Shown here in pieces: positions 44,515 through 54,317 of a DNA stretch of 64,000 nt. Under the pieces are notes generated by a model. That model saw only the letters and a list, made by a program, of their open reading frames with translations. It did not search any database and was not told where the DNA came from. Source of the DNA: Neorhizobium sp. SHOUNA12A (lineage in GTDB: Bacteria; Pseudomonadota; Alphaproteobacteria; Rhizobiales; Rhizobiaceae); assembly GCF_023006505.1 (NCBI RefSeq), contig NZ_JALBGV010000005.1, forward strand, positions 62,001 through 126,000, in the 5' to 3' direction. Positions within the stretch are counted from its first letter, which is position 1; each line of letters starts with the position of its first letter. Made by a program: the position numbers and the translations under genes.

Positions 44515-45030
44515 TCAGGCGGCCTTTTCCTTCGACAGGCCTACACGAAGGTCCGTCGCCTGGTAAATGGTTTCGCCATCCGCCTTCAGCCAGCCATCGG
44601 CGGTGCCGAGCACCAGGCGGCCGCGCATGACGCGCTTGAAGTCGATGCCATACTCAAGCAGCTTGGTATCCGGGCGTATCATGCCCTTGAACTTCACTTC
44701 GCCGGTCGACAGAGCCATGCCGCGTCCGGGTTCGCCGAGCCAGCCGAGGAAAAAGCCGGTCAACTGCCACATGCCGTCGAGACCGAGGCAGCCCGGCATG
44801 ATGGGATTGCCTTCGAAATGGCAGGGAAAATACCAGTCGTCCGGTCGTACGTCGTACTCGGCGCGGAGATAACCCTTGTCGAAAGCTCCGCCTGTTTCCG
44901 AGATATCGGTGATGCGGTGGACCATCAACATCGGCGGCAGCGGAAGCTGCGCATTGCCTGGTCCGAACAGCTCACCATGGGCGCAAGAGAGAAGTTCTTC
45001 GTAAGAGAAGCTGGACTGCCTGGGTGCCAT
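44515..45030 (-). CDS. fabA: 3-hydroxydecanoyl-ACP dehydratase/isomerase FabA
   Basis: 171-residue hot-dog-fold enzyme that makes the cis double bond of unsaturated fatty acids. The active-site His is in [10 protein letters not shown] and the Asp in GLDGMWQL. Length equals E. coli FabA. It is the first gene of the fabA-fabB-fabI operon and divergent from irr, an arrangement I know in Rhizobiaceae. Confidence 0.97.
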   Translation of the reverse strand: MAPRQSSFSYEELLSCAHGELFGPGNAQLPLPPMLMVHRITDISETGGAFDKGYLRAEYDVRPDDWYFPCHFEGNPIMPGCLGLDGMWQLTGFFLGWLGEPGRGMALSTGEVKFKGMIRPDTKLLEYGIDFKRVMRGRLVLGTADGWLKADGETIYQATDLRVGLSKEKAA

Positions 45031-45346
45031 AAATTTCCGTTCCCCCCGTTGAACCTTAGACCTTTTGTTTCAGCAGCGTATTGCAAGATCGGTCGGAATT
45101 GAAGCGTAACGATGAACTTGCGCTCCGCCTGGGGATGGCAGCCGAGCCGCTGGAACATGCGTTTGTTCTGGTCCGCATATAGGAAGCTACAGGCGCAAAC
45201 CAGAGGCTTGTAACGAAATTGCGCGTTTTTGGCGCTCTCGCCGCAGGTATCCTCCGGAAACTATTGAAACTACCGTCCGTAAAAGTTATATCGGAAAGTC
45301 AAGATACCTGATATTGGCGTGAAACGGCAGGAGTTGACGGGTAATT
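45031..45346. other. 316-base fabA-irr divergent promoter region
   Basis: No gene. A rightward promoter is suggested at 45264-45292 for irr. I could not find a clear iron control element. The fabA side has no -10/-35 pair I would defend. Confidence 0.7.
45264..45292 (+). promoter_or_regulatory. irr: sigma-70-like promoter candidate for irr
   Basis: TTGAAA (45264-45269), a 17-base spacer and TATATC (45287-45292), about 55 bases before the irr start. Reasonable match to the vegetative consensus. Confidence 0.5.
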
Positions 45347-45763
45347 ATGGCAGAAGCCATTACGGACATCGAGACGAGACTGCGCCATTGCGGCCTGCGT
45401 CCGACGCGGCAGCGTATTGCGCTTGCCGACCTGTTGTTCGCCAAGGGTGACCGCCATCTGACCGTCGAGGAACTGCACGAGGAAGCCACCTTTGCCGGTG
45501 TCCCGGTTTCGCTCGCGACCGTCTACAATACCTTGCATCAGTTCACCGAAGCCGGTCTCATCCGCGTGCTCGCGGTTGAAAGCGCCAGGACCTATTTCGA
45601 CACCAATATTTCCGATCACCATCACTTCTTCGTCGAGGGCCGCAATCAGGTGCTCGACATTCCGGTCAGCAATCTGCAGATCGACAACCTTCCGGAAGCT
45701 CCCGAAGGCATGGAAATCGCTCATGTGGATGTGATCATCCGTCTGCGCGAAAAGAAAAGCTGA
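45347..45763 (+). CDS. irr: iron response regulator Irr (Fur family)
   Basis: 138-residue Fur-superfamily regulator that senses iron through heme and controls iron uptake and heme synthesis in Rhizobiales. N-terminal winged helix: RHCGLRPTRQRIALADLLF and VSLATVYNTLHQF. The HHH heme-binding motif of Irr proteins is present in SDHHHFFVEG. The N-terminal heme regulatory motif (GCPWHD) of Bradyrhizobium Irr is missing, as in other Rhizobiaceae. Divergent from fabA. Confidence 0.94.
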   Translation: MAEAITDIETRLRHCGLRPTRQRIALADLLFAKGDRHLTVEELHEEATFAGVPVSLATVYNTLHQFTEAGLIRVLAVESARTYFDTNISDHHHFFVEGRNQVLDIPVSNLQIDNLPEAPEGMEIAHVDVIIRLREKKS

Positions 45764-45769
45764 CGCCTC

Positions 45770-46423
45770 TCACGGCCTTTTCTTTCCTTTGATTGCTTCG
45801 TCCTGGTCCCGTCCGGGACGCGGCCTGTAGCGTGGCAATGTCCAGCCATAGTGGATCGCGCCACCGCGCAGGCCGAAGGCGAGCGCCGCGCCCAGCCCCG
45901 AACTTGCATAGACCGGCAGGCCGAGTGCATTCGCCGCGGTAAACCCGCAGGCGCCCGCGAGGGCGGCGGTGATGTATATTTCCGGCCGAAGCAGAACCGA
46001 GGGTTCGTTGGCGAGAAGGTCGCGCAGGATGCCGCCGAAGGCGGCTGTCAACGCTCCGGTGACGATCGCGATCGTCGGCGATCCGGTGGCGGCGAGACCT
46101 TTTGCTGCACCGAGCACGCTATAGGCGGCAAGCCCGATCGCGTCGAGCCAGATCAGCAGGCGAAAGCGCCATTCCACCCGATGCGCGGTGCAGAACACGA
46201 AGGCGCCCGAGACGACGCAGATGAGAATATAGGTCGGGTCCAGCACCCAGAAGACCGGCGTGCGACCGAGGAGGATGTCCCTGAGCGTTCCCCCGCCGAG
46301 CCCGGTGACCGCCGCGAAAAACAGGAAGCCGACGAGGTCGAGCTGCTTTCGCGAAGCGGCAAGCGCGCCTGTCGCAGCAAAAAGCGCGATGCCGGCATAG
46401 TCGAGTATCGTCAGCAGAGACAT
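45770..46423 (-). CDS. trimeric intracellular cation channel-like (UPF0126/YicG) membrane protein
   Basis: 217-residue membrane protein with about seven helices. The family duplication is visible: GLGGGTLRDILLG in the first half and AAFGGILRDLLANE in the second. Prokaryotic members form homotrimeric potassium/cation channels (TRIC fold). The C-terminal tail is basic and cytoplasmic. It converges on irr with a 6-base gap; no functional link is evident. Confidence 0.88.
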   Translation of the reverse strand: MSLLTILDYAGIALFAATGALAASRKQLDLVGFLFFAAVTGLGGGTLRDILLGRTPVFWVLDPTYILICVVSGAFVFCTAHRVEWRFRLLIWLDAIGLAAYSVLGAAKGLAATGSPTIAIVTGALTAAFGGILRDLLANEPSVLLRPEIYITAALAGACGFTAANALGLPVYASSGLGAALAFGLRGGAIHYGWTLPRYRPRPGRDQDEAIKGKKRP

Positions 46424-46539
46424 GTCAGACCTTGTGATCCAGCGTCGCGCAAGTGCGGGCCGTTAGCATAGCCGCCGATCGTTGCGTGCGTCATCCTTCG
46501 ACGCACGCCGTGAACAGATGAATTTGCAGAGGTCCGCCA

Positions 46540-47016
46540 GTGAAAAAGCTCTTGATCATTGTCGTGCAGGCGCTCGTCCTGGTGTTTGCGCCCGCACTTG
46601 CTTTTGCTCAGCAGCCGCAGCGTTTCAGCGATCCGGAAATCTACGAGAAGGACTACTTCCGCAAGGAGTGCAAGACCGTCGATTTCGGCCCGGCCTTCAT
46701 CAAGCGCTTCGACATCAACAACGACGGCATGCTCGATCTCGTTTCCAACCAATCCGAAGTAACCTGCGACGGGGTGAGGGGACCGCGCTGCGCCAGTGAA
46801 GGCTGCCGCTACAATTTTTATGTGCAGATCAAGGAAGGCGGCTACGTCATGGTCGCCACTGCCCAGCTTTATCACTACGATTTCGTTCAGTACTTCGGCA
46901 ACATGGTCTTCGAATTGACGATGCACCCCCGCTTCTGCGGTCGCACCGACGCCGCGCCCTGCGAAATGCGCGTCAGGGTGCGCGGCCTTGATTTCAATAT
47001 CCTGTCGAAAAAATAG
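46540..47016 (+). CDS. small secreted protein of unknown function
   Basis: 158 residues starting at GTG with GAGG upstream. The N-terminus KKLLIIVVQALVLVFAPALAFA is a Sec signal peptide (22 residues listed as hydrophobic core plus AxA site). The mature part has four to six cysteines likely to form disulfides (ECKTVD, EVTCDG, RCASEGCRY, RFCGR, PCEMR) and a segment DINNDGMLD resembling a calcium-binding or FG-GAP-type loop. I do not recognise the family. Probably periplasmic. Confidence 0.65.
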   Translation: MKKLLIIVVQALVLVFAPALAFAQQPQRFSDPEIYEKDYFRKECKTVDFGPAFIKRFDINNDGMLDLVSNQSEVTCDGVRGPRCASEGCRYNFYVQIKEGGYVMVATAQLYHYDFVQYFGNMVFELTMHPRFCGRTDAAPCEMRVRVRGLDFNILSKK

Positions 47017-47034
47017 AACGGCCCGGCAGAGGGC

Positions 47035-47826
47035 TTATTTCGGAAAGATCTCGCCGATCCGCCCGGTGAGATAATAGGCTGTCAGGCTCATCCACTCGCG
47101 GGCTGCAGTCGTCGTCAGTTGCGCATTCAGCGCCGGCTGGGTGAAATCCAGCGATAGGCGGACGATGCCGCTGGTGCGGTAGTCGACCGGCCACGGCGTC
47201 ACCTCCGTTCCGGCGGCCCGGAACAGGCCTATCGATCTCGGCATATGGAAGGCGGAGGTGATCAGCAGGCAGCGTTCGAGCCCCTGAGCCTTCAGAAGCC
47301 CGGCCGAATTCACTGTGTTCTCATAGGTCGTGCGAGACGTATTCTCCTTCACCAGTCGATCGGCCGGGATGGCGAAGGCGGAGAAGAACCGTTCCGCAGC
47401 CTGCGCCTCTCCTTCGTAGGCGCCGCTGATCGAACCGTCGCCGCCGGAAATCAGGATGTGTGCTTGCGGATGATTACGGGCGAGCCGCAACGCCTCCACG
47501 AACCGGTCGGCGGCCTGATTGAGCTCGATGCCGCCGCGCACGGTCGTCACCTCGTTCTCGAGCACGCCGCCGAGCACGATCATGCAGGAAACCGACTGGG
47601 GTTCCTGCATCGGCTTTGGAATGCGGCCTTCCAGCGCCTGCAGCGCCACTGCGCCCGTCGTGGTAAAAAGCGTCAGGAACAGCACCAGTGCGGTCAGCAG
47701 CGCAGCAAGGCCGCCAAGCCGGCGCCAGCCGACGGCGATGAGAACTGTGGCAAGGGCGGAGAGGAGAAAAGCAAGCGAGAGGGGCTGGGCGAAGACCCAG
47801 AAGAGTTTTGAAAGCAGGAACATCAA
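47035..47826 (-). CDS. YdcF/SanA-like (DUF218) membrane protein
   Basis: 263 residues. Two N-terminal membrane segments (about 8-32 and 38-60) anchor a DUF218 domain: SCMIVLGGVLENE, ILISGGDGSISGAYEGEA, RTTYENTVNSAGLL and ITSAFHMPRSIGLF, the conserved pattern of the family. Members such as ElyC and SanA act in envelope or peptidoglycan-precursor balance; substrate binding is otherwise unclear. It shares orientation with the DUF1275 gene upstream (15-base gap). Confidence 0.88.
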   Translation of the reverse strand: MMFLLSKLFWVFAQPLSLAFLLSALATVLIAVGWRRLGGLAALLTALVLFLTLFTTTGAVALQALEGRIPKPMQEPQSVSCMIVLGGVLENEVTTVRGGIELNQAADRFVEALRLARNHPQAHILISGGDGSISGAYEGEAQAAERFFSAFAIPADRLVKENTSRTTYENTVNSAGLLKAQGLERCLLITSAFHMPRSIGLFRAAGTEVTPWPVDYRTSGIVRLSLDFTQPALNAQLTTTAAREWMSLTAYYLTGRIGEIFPK

Positions 47827-47841
47827 AAACTTTCGGAAAGA

Positions 47842-48561
47842 TCAGGCACGGCGGCGGGCTGAGGCGATCGGCTGCTGGAAATGCAGGTGCAGCGGGCGCG
47901 GCAGAAGCGTCGTCGCCAATGCGACCGCGAGGGCCAGAACCGAAACGATCCAGAGCGCATGGCTGCCTGCATATTTCGTCAAAAAAGCGCCCGTCACCGC
48001 GCCGCATGCCATTCCGGTCCAAGGAACCGTCTGGATCAGCCAACCGGTCGGGTTGCGGTCGCCGATCAGCCAGCGGCCGATGCCGCGGCCAAAGCGGGAA
48101 AGCGCCCCCGTCACGTAGGTGAGGCCGATCGGCAGCCCTTCGATATGTTCGACCGTTGCGTTGATCATGCCCATCGACAACACGACCAGATAGAATTGCA
48201 GCCGAGGATATCCCCCCGCGTCGGGGACGGTCGAGGCGGCGGCAAGCAGGATGGAGACGCTTGCAAGCACCACGAATGTGCGGCGCGCCGACACCGTATA
48301 GGCAAGCACGATGCCGAGCGCGTTGCCGAGGATGAAGACCCAGAGCGCGATGAACAGGATGATCGCATGGCTATAGTCGCCGTCGGCGAAGGCGATGGCC
48401 GCGCGGGTCGTGTTGCCGGTCATGAAGGACACGAAGTCGCCCGAGAGCAACAGGCCCACCGCATCCGTCATGCCCGCCACGAAGGAAATGGCGGCAACCA
48501 GCGCAAGGCCTGTCACGGTCCGCCGCCTGCGGATGATGCGTCTTCGTCTTTCCCTGCTCAT
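47842..48561 (-). CDS. YoaK/DUF1275 family membrane protein
   Basis: 239-residue inner-membrane protein with about six helices. The first carries the family signature FVAGMTDAVGLLLSGDFVSFMTGN (shown in part), and GINATVEH-like mid-sequence (MGMINATVEHIEG) is typical. Function unknown. ATG 48561 was chosen because AAGGGG precedes it and because the arginine-rich start (SRERRRRIIRRRR) suits a positive-inside first helix; the longer frame has no such support. Confidence 0.85.
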   Translation of the reverse strand: MSRERRRRIIRRRRTVTGLALVAAISFVAGMTDAVGLLLSGDFVSFMTGNTTRAAIAFADGDYSHAIILFIALWVFILGNALGIVLAYTVSARRTFVVLASVSILLAAASTVPDAGGYPRLQFYLVVLSMGMINATVEHIEGLPIGLTYVTGALSRFGRGIGRWLIGDRNPTGWLIQTVPWTGMACGAVTGAFLTKYAGSHALWIVSVLALAVALATTLLPRPLHLHFQQPIASARRRA

Positions 48562-48670
48562 GGAGCCCCTTCTTCCGCGTAGATCTGCGCGAATCACGCC
48601 TTGAGGCGTTGATCTAGGACAATGTCGGATAAGTGGAGAAGAAATCGCAAATAGCGTCCCGAAGCGAGTC

Positions 48671-49879
48671 CTATCTCGGGTCCAACCAGGCATCGATACC
48701 CTTTGCCGCGGCCAGGCCCGTCGCAAGACACGCGGTCAGCAGGTAGCCCCCCGTCGGGGCCTCCCAGTCGAGCATTTCCCCGGCGGCGAAAAGGCCCGGA
48801 AGCGGTTTCAGCATGTAGTTTTCGTCAAGGTCGCTCCAGGCGATGCCGCCGGCGGAGGAGATTGCTTCCGCAATCGGCCGGGGACGGAGAACCGGGATCT
48901 GCAGAGACTTGATCAGCCTCGCCAGTTCCTCAGGGGACACGCGGTTAATATCGCCAACAAGTTCGCGAAGTAGGGCAGCCTTCACGCCCTCCAGCCCTGC
49001 TCCCTTGCGCAGACGGTTGGAGAAACTCGCCTTGGCATCCTGCCGGGCAAGGTCGCGGCCAAGTCGCTCCAGCGTGCGGCCGGGTGCGAGGTCGACGGTC
49101 AATGTCGCCTGGCCTTGCGCAAAAAGCCGGTCCCGAAGCGCTGCTGAATGGGCATAGACAAGGCTGCCTTCGATCCCCTGCCCGGAGATCACGAATTCGC
49201 CTTGGAATGTGCCGGCGTCCGAAGTGGTCGAAACGGATTTCAGGGGCTCGCCCGCAAACCGTTCGCGAAACGTCCCGCTCCAGGCAACATCGAAGCCGCA
49301 ATTGGCCGGCTGCAGATCGACGACTTCAACGCCCTTGTCCTTCAGCCACGGCACCCAGGCGGCATCCGAGCCAAGCCGCGGCCAACTGGCGCCGCCCAGC
49401 GCCACAAGAGCGGCATCCGGCTGGACGGTGACGGGCCCTTCCGGCGTTTCGAACCGGTAACCGTTTTGGGCAAACCCTATCCATCGATGCCGTGTCCTGA
49501 GCGCCACGCCCTGCGCCTCCAGCCGCCGCAGCCAGGCGCGCAGGAGCGGCGAGGCCTTCATAACCGTCGGAAACACGCGGCCGGAGGTCCCCACGAAGGT
49601 TTCCGTGCCAAGCCCCAGCGCCCAGTGCCGAACGTCGCCCGGCGTGAATGCCTCGAGGGCAGGGCGCAGTCGAGCGGAGGCGCTTCCGAAACGCGCCGCG
49701 AACTTTAAAAAATCTTCCGAATGGGTGATGTTCAGCCCGGATTTCCCGGCGAGCAGGAATTTCCGCCCGAAGGTCGGCATCGCCTCGTAGACGATCACGG
49801 AATGCCCGGCAGCGGAGAGAACCTCCGCCGCCATCAGCCCTGTCGGGCCGCCGCCGATGATCGTGATCTGCTTTGTCAT
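48671..49879 (-). CDS. HI0933-like flavoprotein (TIGR03862 type)
   Basis: 402-residue FAD protein. The nucleotide motif is IIGGGPTGLMAAEVLSAAG, then FGRKFLLAGKSGLNITH, the signature of the family. The C-terminal SAGGIAWSDLDENYM and GEMLDWEAPTGGYLL complete the FAD site. Some relatives are annotated aminoacetone oxidase-like; the true reaction is not known to me. It sits between DUF1275 and the 5-oxoprolinase gene, all leftward, with 19 bases to the latter's stop. Confidence 0.88.
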   Translation of the reverse strand: MTKQITIIGGGPTGLMAAEVLSAAGHSVIVYEAMPTFGRKFLLAGKSGLNITHSEDFLKFAARFGSASARLRPALEAFTPGDVRHWALGLGTETFVGTSGRVFPTVMKASPLLRAWLRRLEAQGVALRTRHRWIGFAQNGYRFETPEGPVTVQPDAALVALGGASWPRLGSDAAWVPWLKDKGVEVVDLQPANCGFDVAWSGTFRERFAGEPLKSVSTTSDAGTFQGEFVISGQGIEGSLVYAHSAALRDRLFAQGQATLTVDLAPGRTLERLGRDLARQDAKASFSNRLRKGAGLEGVKAALLRELVGDINRVSPEELARLIKSLQIPVLRPRPIAEAISSAGGIAWSDLDENYMLKPLPGLFAAGEMLDWEAPTGGYLLTACLATGLAAAKGIDAWLDPR

Positions 49880-49898
49880 GCCTCCCGGTTAAGGCAGA

Positions 49899-52800
49899 TC
49901 AGTCCGCTTTGCCATAGCCTCCGGCGGTCGGCGTCTGAACGGTCACCGCTTCGCCCGCCTCGATGATCGTCTGGGCGCAACCCCCAAGCTCTTCGAGCGT
50001 GCCGTCGAGGCGTCGTACCGTCGTCTTGCCAAGCTCGCCGGTTTCGCCGCCCTCAAGCCCATGCGGCTTGATCGTCCGGTGCGAGGAAAGGATGGCACAA
50101 TCCATTTTTTCGAGGAAGCGGATGGTGCGTTTCGTGCCGTTGCCGGCCGAGAACCTGCCCCTGCCGCCGGAATTGTCGCGGATGTGGAAATCTTCGAGCA
50201 GCACCGGATAACGGGTTTCCAGGATTTCCGGATCGGTGAGACGGGAATTGGTCATGTGCACATGCACCGCATCCGTGCCGTCGAAACCGGTTCCATCGTT
50301 GAACACGCCGGCCGGCGAGCCGGAGCACAGCGTCTCGTAATACTGGTAGGTCGCGTTGCCGAAGGTGAGATTGTTCATCGAGCCCTGGCTTGCCGCCATC
50401 GCCCCGAGCGCGCCGAACAGCGCATTGGTCACATGCTGGCTGGTCTCGACATTACCGGCGACGACTGCCGCCGGATATTGCGGCTTCAGCATCGACCCTT
50501 CCGGGACGATGATGCGGATCGGCCGCAGGCACCCCGCATTCATCGGAATGGAGCTTTCGACCATGACGCGGAAGACATAGAGCACCGCGGCGCGCGTCAC
50601 CGGTTCCGGCGCGTTGAAGTTGTTCTTCTTTTGGGGGCTCGTCCCGGTGAAATCGACGGTCGCCTCGCGCTTGGCCTTATCGACGGTGATCCTCACCTGG
50701 ATGACGCTGCCCTGGTCGGTCGGATACGAGAATTCCGAATCGCCGAGTTTTTCGATGACGCGGCGGACGCTCTCCTCCGCATTGTCCTGCACATGCCCCA
50801 TATAGGCCTGCACCACGTCCAGCCCGAACTGCGCGATCATCTTGCGCATCTCGTGCACGCCTTTTTCGTTAGCGGCAATCTGGGCGCGGAGGTCCGCGAC
50901 GTTCTGCGCGACGTTGCGAGCGGGGTAGGGGTGGTTGGAGAGGAGATCGGTGATGCCGGCCTCGTCGAACCGGCCGCGATCGACAAGCAGCACGTTGTCG
51001 AACAGCACGCCCTCCTCGTCGACGGTGGTCGCAAGCGGCGTCATCGAACCCGGTGCGGTGCCGCCGATATCCGCATGGTGCCCGCGCGAGGCAACATAGA
51101 ACAGGATGTGTTTGCCGCCCGCATCGAAGACCGGCGTGACGACGGTGATATCCGGAAGGTGCGTGCCGCCGTTATAGGGCGCGTTCAGCGCAAATACGTC
51201 GCCGGGGCGGATCCTGCCCTGGTTCTGAGCAATGACGCTTTCGACCGACCGGTCCATCGAGCCGAGATGCACCGGCATATGCGGGGCGTTGGCCACCAGC
51301 GCGCCATCCGCATCGAAGACGGCGCAGGAGAAGTCCAGCCGTTCCTTGATGTTGACCGACGAGGCGGTGTTCTGCAGCGTCACGCCCATCTGTTCGGCGA
51401 TCGACATGAACAGGTTGTTGAACACCTCGAGCAGCACCGGATCGGCCTGGGTGCCGATCGGCTTGGCGCGGGAGAGTTCCGCAACGCGCTTCAGAACAAT
51501 GTGGTTTAACCCGGTGATCTCGAAAGCCCAGCCGTCTTCGACGACGATCGTCTGATGCGGCTCGACGATCAGGCAGGGGCCGCTTGCGCGCGAGCCAGGC
51601 TTGATCTCGGCGCGGCGATAAACTGGCGCTTCACGCCATGCACCGCCGGAGAAGAACTTTGTCTGTTCAGCTGCCGTTGGCGCGCTATCGTCCAATTCGA
51701 ATTCCGGTTCGTCGGAATCGGCGCCGCCGCCGATCGCCTCGACCTCGTAGGCCTCGAAAATGATCTCTCGGTTTTCGAAGATGAAGCCGAACTGTTTCCT
51801 GTGCGCCGTCTCGAAGGCGACCGTCATGTCGGCAGCGTCGGTCACGGTTACGGGCAAAGTCGTATCCGTACCCTGATAGCGCAGGTGCGCGCGGTGCAGC
51901 ACCTCGGTATCCGCCCGGGAAACGCCCTGTGACGCCATTTCTTCCAGCACGCTGGCGGTCAGCTCGTCTTGGGTTGCCTCAAGCGTCTCCAGCGCGGCCG
52001 CAAGCTCGTGAGATACCGTGCGCTGGCGTGTGGCCCGGATATCCGCGAGCCCCATGCCATAGGCCGACAGGATGCCCGAAAACGGATGGATCATCACCGT
52101 CGAGATGCCAAGCGCATCAGCCGTCAGGCAGGCATGCTGGCCGCCGGCGCCGCCGAAGCAGGTCAGCACGTAATGGGTGACGTCATAGCCGCGCTGGACG
52201 CTGATCTTCTTGACCGCATTCGCCATGTTCTCGACGGCGATCGCCAGGAAACCATCAGCCACTTCTTCCGGCGAACGGTCGTCGCCGATCACCTTGGCCA
52301 TATCCTCGAAGGCGGCGCGCACGGCATCCGCATCGAGCGGCTGGTCGCGGTTGGGTCCGAAGATCGCCGGAAACAGCTCTGGCGACAGCTTGCCGAGCAT
52401 GACGTTGGCGTCGGTGACCGTCAGCGGCCCGCCGCGGCGATAGGCCTTCGGGCCGGGATTGGCGCCAGCCGAATCCGGGCCGACGCGAAAACGACCGTTC
52501 TCGAAATGCAGGATCGAACCGCCGCCGGCGGCAACCGTGTGGATCGACATCATCGGCGCCCGCATGCGAACGCCCGCGACTTCGGTTTCGAACGAGCGTT
52601 CCAGTTCGCCGTCATAATGCGACACGTCGGTGGATGTGCCGCCCATGTCGAAGCCGATCATCCGGTTGAAGCCGGCCAGCCGCGAGGTCTCGACCGCGCC
52701 GACCACGCCGCCGGCGGGGCCGGAGAGGATCGCATCCTTGCCCTGGAACAGCCGCGCCGCGGTCAGCCCGCCGGAGGACTGCATGAACATCAGCTGCGCG

Positions 52801-53525
52801 CCTTGCTTGTCGGCGGCGTCGAGCCCGGTACCGAGTTCGCCGGCAACTTGTTCCACATAGCGGCGCAGGATCGGCGACAGATAGGCGTCAACGACCGTCG
52901 TGTCGCCGCGCCCGACCAGCTTGATCAGCGGCGAGACCTCGTGGCTGACGGAAACCTGGGTAAAGCCGATCTCGCGGGCAATCCCGGCCACCACCTGTTC
53001 GTGGGCCGGATACCGATAGGCATGCATGAAGACGATCGCGACGGCGCGGAAACCGGCGTCGAATTGCTCCTGCAGCTGCGCGCGGATCGTCGCTGCATCC
53101 GGTGCGGCCTCGATCGTGCCGTCGGCGCGGACGCGTTCGTCCACCTCGACCACGTGCTTGTAGAGCAGTTCCGGCTTGATGATCTTCTTCGCAAAGATGT
53201 CGGCGCGGGCCTGATAGCCGATCGCCAGCGCGTCGCGGAAGCCGCGGGTCGTCACGAGCAGCGTGCGCTCGCCCTTGCGCTCCAGCAGCGCATTGGTGGC
53301 GACTGTCGTGCCCATCTTGACCGCGCCGATGGCATCGGCGGGTATGGCAGTGCCGGCCGGCACGCCCAGGAGTTCGCGAATCCCTTGTACGGCCGCATCA
53401 CGATAGGCTTCCGGATTTTCGGACAGGACTTTATGGGCGACAAGCGATCCGTCCGGCTTCCGGCCGACGATGTCTGTGAACGTGCCGCCGCGATCGATCC
53501 AGAAATCCCACTTAGCTTCGGTCAT
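49899..53525 (-). CDS. hydantoinase/5-oxoprolinase family protein (HyuA-HyuB fusion)
   Basis: 1208 residues joining a HyuA-like ATP-binding half (about 1-690; starts [15 protein letters not shown], with [13 protein letters not shown] and [12 protein letters not shown]) and a HyuB-like half (about 700-1208; [23 protein letters not shown]-like [24 protein letters not shown]). The fused form is typical of ATP-dependent 5-oxoprolinase, which opens 5-oxoproline to glutamate; hydantoin or related lactam hydrolysis is the alternative. It is divergent from the TRAP genes, which suggests that the transporter brings in the lactam or hydantoin. Confidence 0.9.
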   Translation of the reverse strand: MTEAKWDFWIDRGGTFTDIVGRKPDGSLVAHKVLSENPEAYRDAAVQGIRELLGVPAGTAIPADAIGAVKMGTTVATNALLERKGERTLLVTTRGFRDALAIGYQARADIFAKKIIKPELLYKHVVEVDERVRADGTIEAAPDAATIRAQLQEQFDAGFRAVAIVFMHAYRYPAHEQVVAGIAREIGFTQVSVSHEVSPLIKLVGRGDTTVVDAYLSPILRRYVEQVAGELGTGLDAADKQGAQLMFMQSSGGLTAARLFQGKDAILSGPAGGVVGAVETSRLAGFNRMIGFDMGGTSTDVSHYDGELERSFETEVAGVRMRAPMMSIHTVAAGGGSILHFENGRFRVGPDSAGANPGPKAYRRGGPLTVTDANVMLGKLSPELFPAIFGPNRDQPLDADAVRAAFEDMAKVIGDDRSPEEVADGFLAIAVENMANAVKKISVQRGYDVTHYVLTCFGGAGGQHACLTADALGISTVMIHPFSGILSAYGMGLADIRATRQRTVSHELAAALETLEATQDELTASVLEEMASQGVSRADTEVLHRAHLRYQGTDTTLPVTVTDAADMTVAFETAHRKQFGFIFENREIIFEAYEVEAIGGGADSDEPEFELDDSAPTAAEQTKFFSGGAWREAPVYRRAEIKPGSRASGPCLIVEPHQTIVVEDGWAFEITGLNHIVLKRVAELSRAKPIGTQADPVLLEVFNNLFMSIAEQMGVTLQNTASSVNIKERLDFSCAVFDADGALVANAPHMPVHLGSMDRSVESVIAQNQGRIRPGDVFALNAPYNGGTHLPDITVVTPVFDAGGKHILFYVASRGHHADIGGTAPGSMTPLATTVDEEGVLFDNVLLVDRGRFDEAGITDLLSNHPYPARNVAQNVADLRAQIAANEKGVHEMRKMIAQFGLDVVQAYMGHVQDNAEESVRRVIEKLGDSEFSYPTDQGSVIQVRITVDKAKREATVDFTGTSPQKKNNFNAPEPVTRAAVLYVFRVMVESSIPMNAGCLRPIRIIVPEGSMLKPQYPAAVVAGNVETSQHVTNALFGALGAMAASQGSMNNLTFGNATYQYYETLCSGSPAGVFNDGTGFDGTDAVHVHMTNSRLTDPEILETRYPVLLEDFHIRDNSGGRGRFSAGNGTKRTIRFLEKMDCAILSSHRTIKPHGLEGGETGELGKTTVRRLDGTLEELGGCAQTIIEAGEAVTVQTPTAGGYGKAD

Positions 53526-53558
53526 GTTCCGCCCTCAAATCAAACTTGATAGACGATA

Positions 53559-53573
53559 ACGAAAACATTTCGT
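53559..53573. promoter_or_regulatory. palindrome between 5-oxoprolinase and TRAP operons
   Basis: ACGAAA-ACA-TTTCGT, perfect 6-base arms, 34 bases before the oxoprolinase start. A rightward -35-like TTGACA follows at 53595, with a weak CATCAT -10 at 53619. The site could bind the MarR regulator at 56704 or another repressor. The rest of the 204-base gap shows nothing else. Confidence 0.4.
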
Positions 53574-53729
53574 CGATAAAACGTCAATGATTAGTTGACA
53601 GGAAAATGCACATTGAAGCATCATGCTCGCTGAACGGGCAGGAAGCCACCAAGAGCTCCACCCGGATAACCGGCAACCGAGGGGAGCCGATCATGCCGTT
53701 TTTCATATCCTGTTACGGGAGGCCGATCC

Positions 53730-54314
53730 ATGTCCTCCGTTGATCCCCGCCACAGCGTATTCCCGGATTGGCTCCGGAAAGGGCTGGATAGACTTTATCT
53801 GTTTTCCGGCTATCTCGCCGGCCTTTTCCTGGTTGCGATCTTCCTGCTGATGATGGCGCTCTCCGCCGGCCGCCCGCTCGATATAGACGTGCCGGCCGGT
53901 GACGATTTCGCCTCCTGGTGCATGGCTGCAAGCGCCTTCCTGGGCCTTGCCCACACGTTTCGCTCCGGCGAAATGATCCGCGTCGGCCTGCTGGTCGAGC
54001 GTTTTAAAGGCCCGGTCCGGCGCGTCATCGAGATCGTCGCCCTGGCGATCGGCACGATTGCGACACTCTACTTCGCCTGGTTCGCCTTCGACATGACCAG
54101 GACCTCCTACATGTTCAACGACCTGTCGCAGGGCGTCATCGCAGTGCCCCTGTGGATGCCGCAGCTCGGCTTCTGCGGCGGCCTGATCATCCTCGCGATC
54201 GCCTTCGTCGATGAACTCCTTCACGTCCTGTTCGGCGGCTCGCCGCGCTATGAGAAACCGGAGCCGCAAACGGCCGAGGAAGTCATCGAGCGCGCTATCC
54301 AGAGCGGGGCGTGA
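53730..54314 (+). CDS. dctQ: TRAP transporter small permease (DctQ family)
   Basis: 194 residues with four membrane segments (about 30-55, 67-85, 107-130, 147-165). DctQ forms the permease complex with DctM. The cytosolic N-terminus is short and the C-terminal tail is acidic/Glu-rich. It starts the TRAP operon and ends 3 bases before dctM. Confidence 0.88.
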   Translation: MSSVDPRHSVFPDWLRKGLDRLYLFSGYLAGLFLVAIFLLMMALSAGRPLDIDVPAGDDFASWCMAASAFLGLAHTFRSGEMIRVGLLVERFKGPVRRVIEIVALAIGTIATLYFAWFAFDMTRTSYMFNDLSQGVIAVPLWMPQLGFCGGLIILAIAFVDELLHVLFGGSPRYEKPEPQTAEEVIERAIQSGA

Positions 54315-54317
54315 TCC

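Noticed and set aside
45347..45763. Heme regulatory motif in Irr
   Set aside because: The GCPWHD-type sequence is absent; only the HHH motif is present, which is usual outside Bradyrhizobium.
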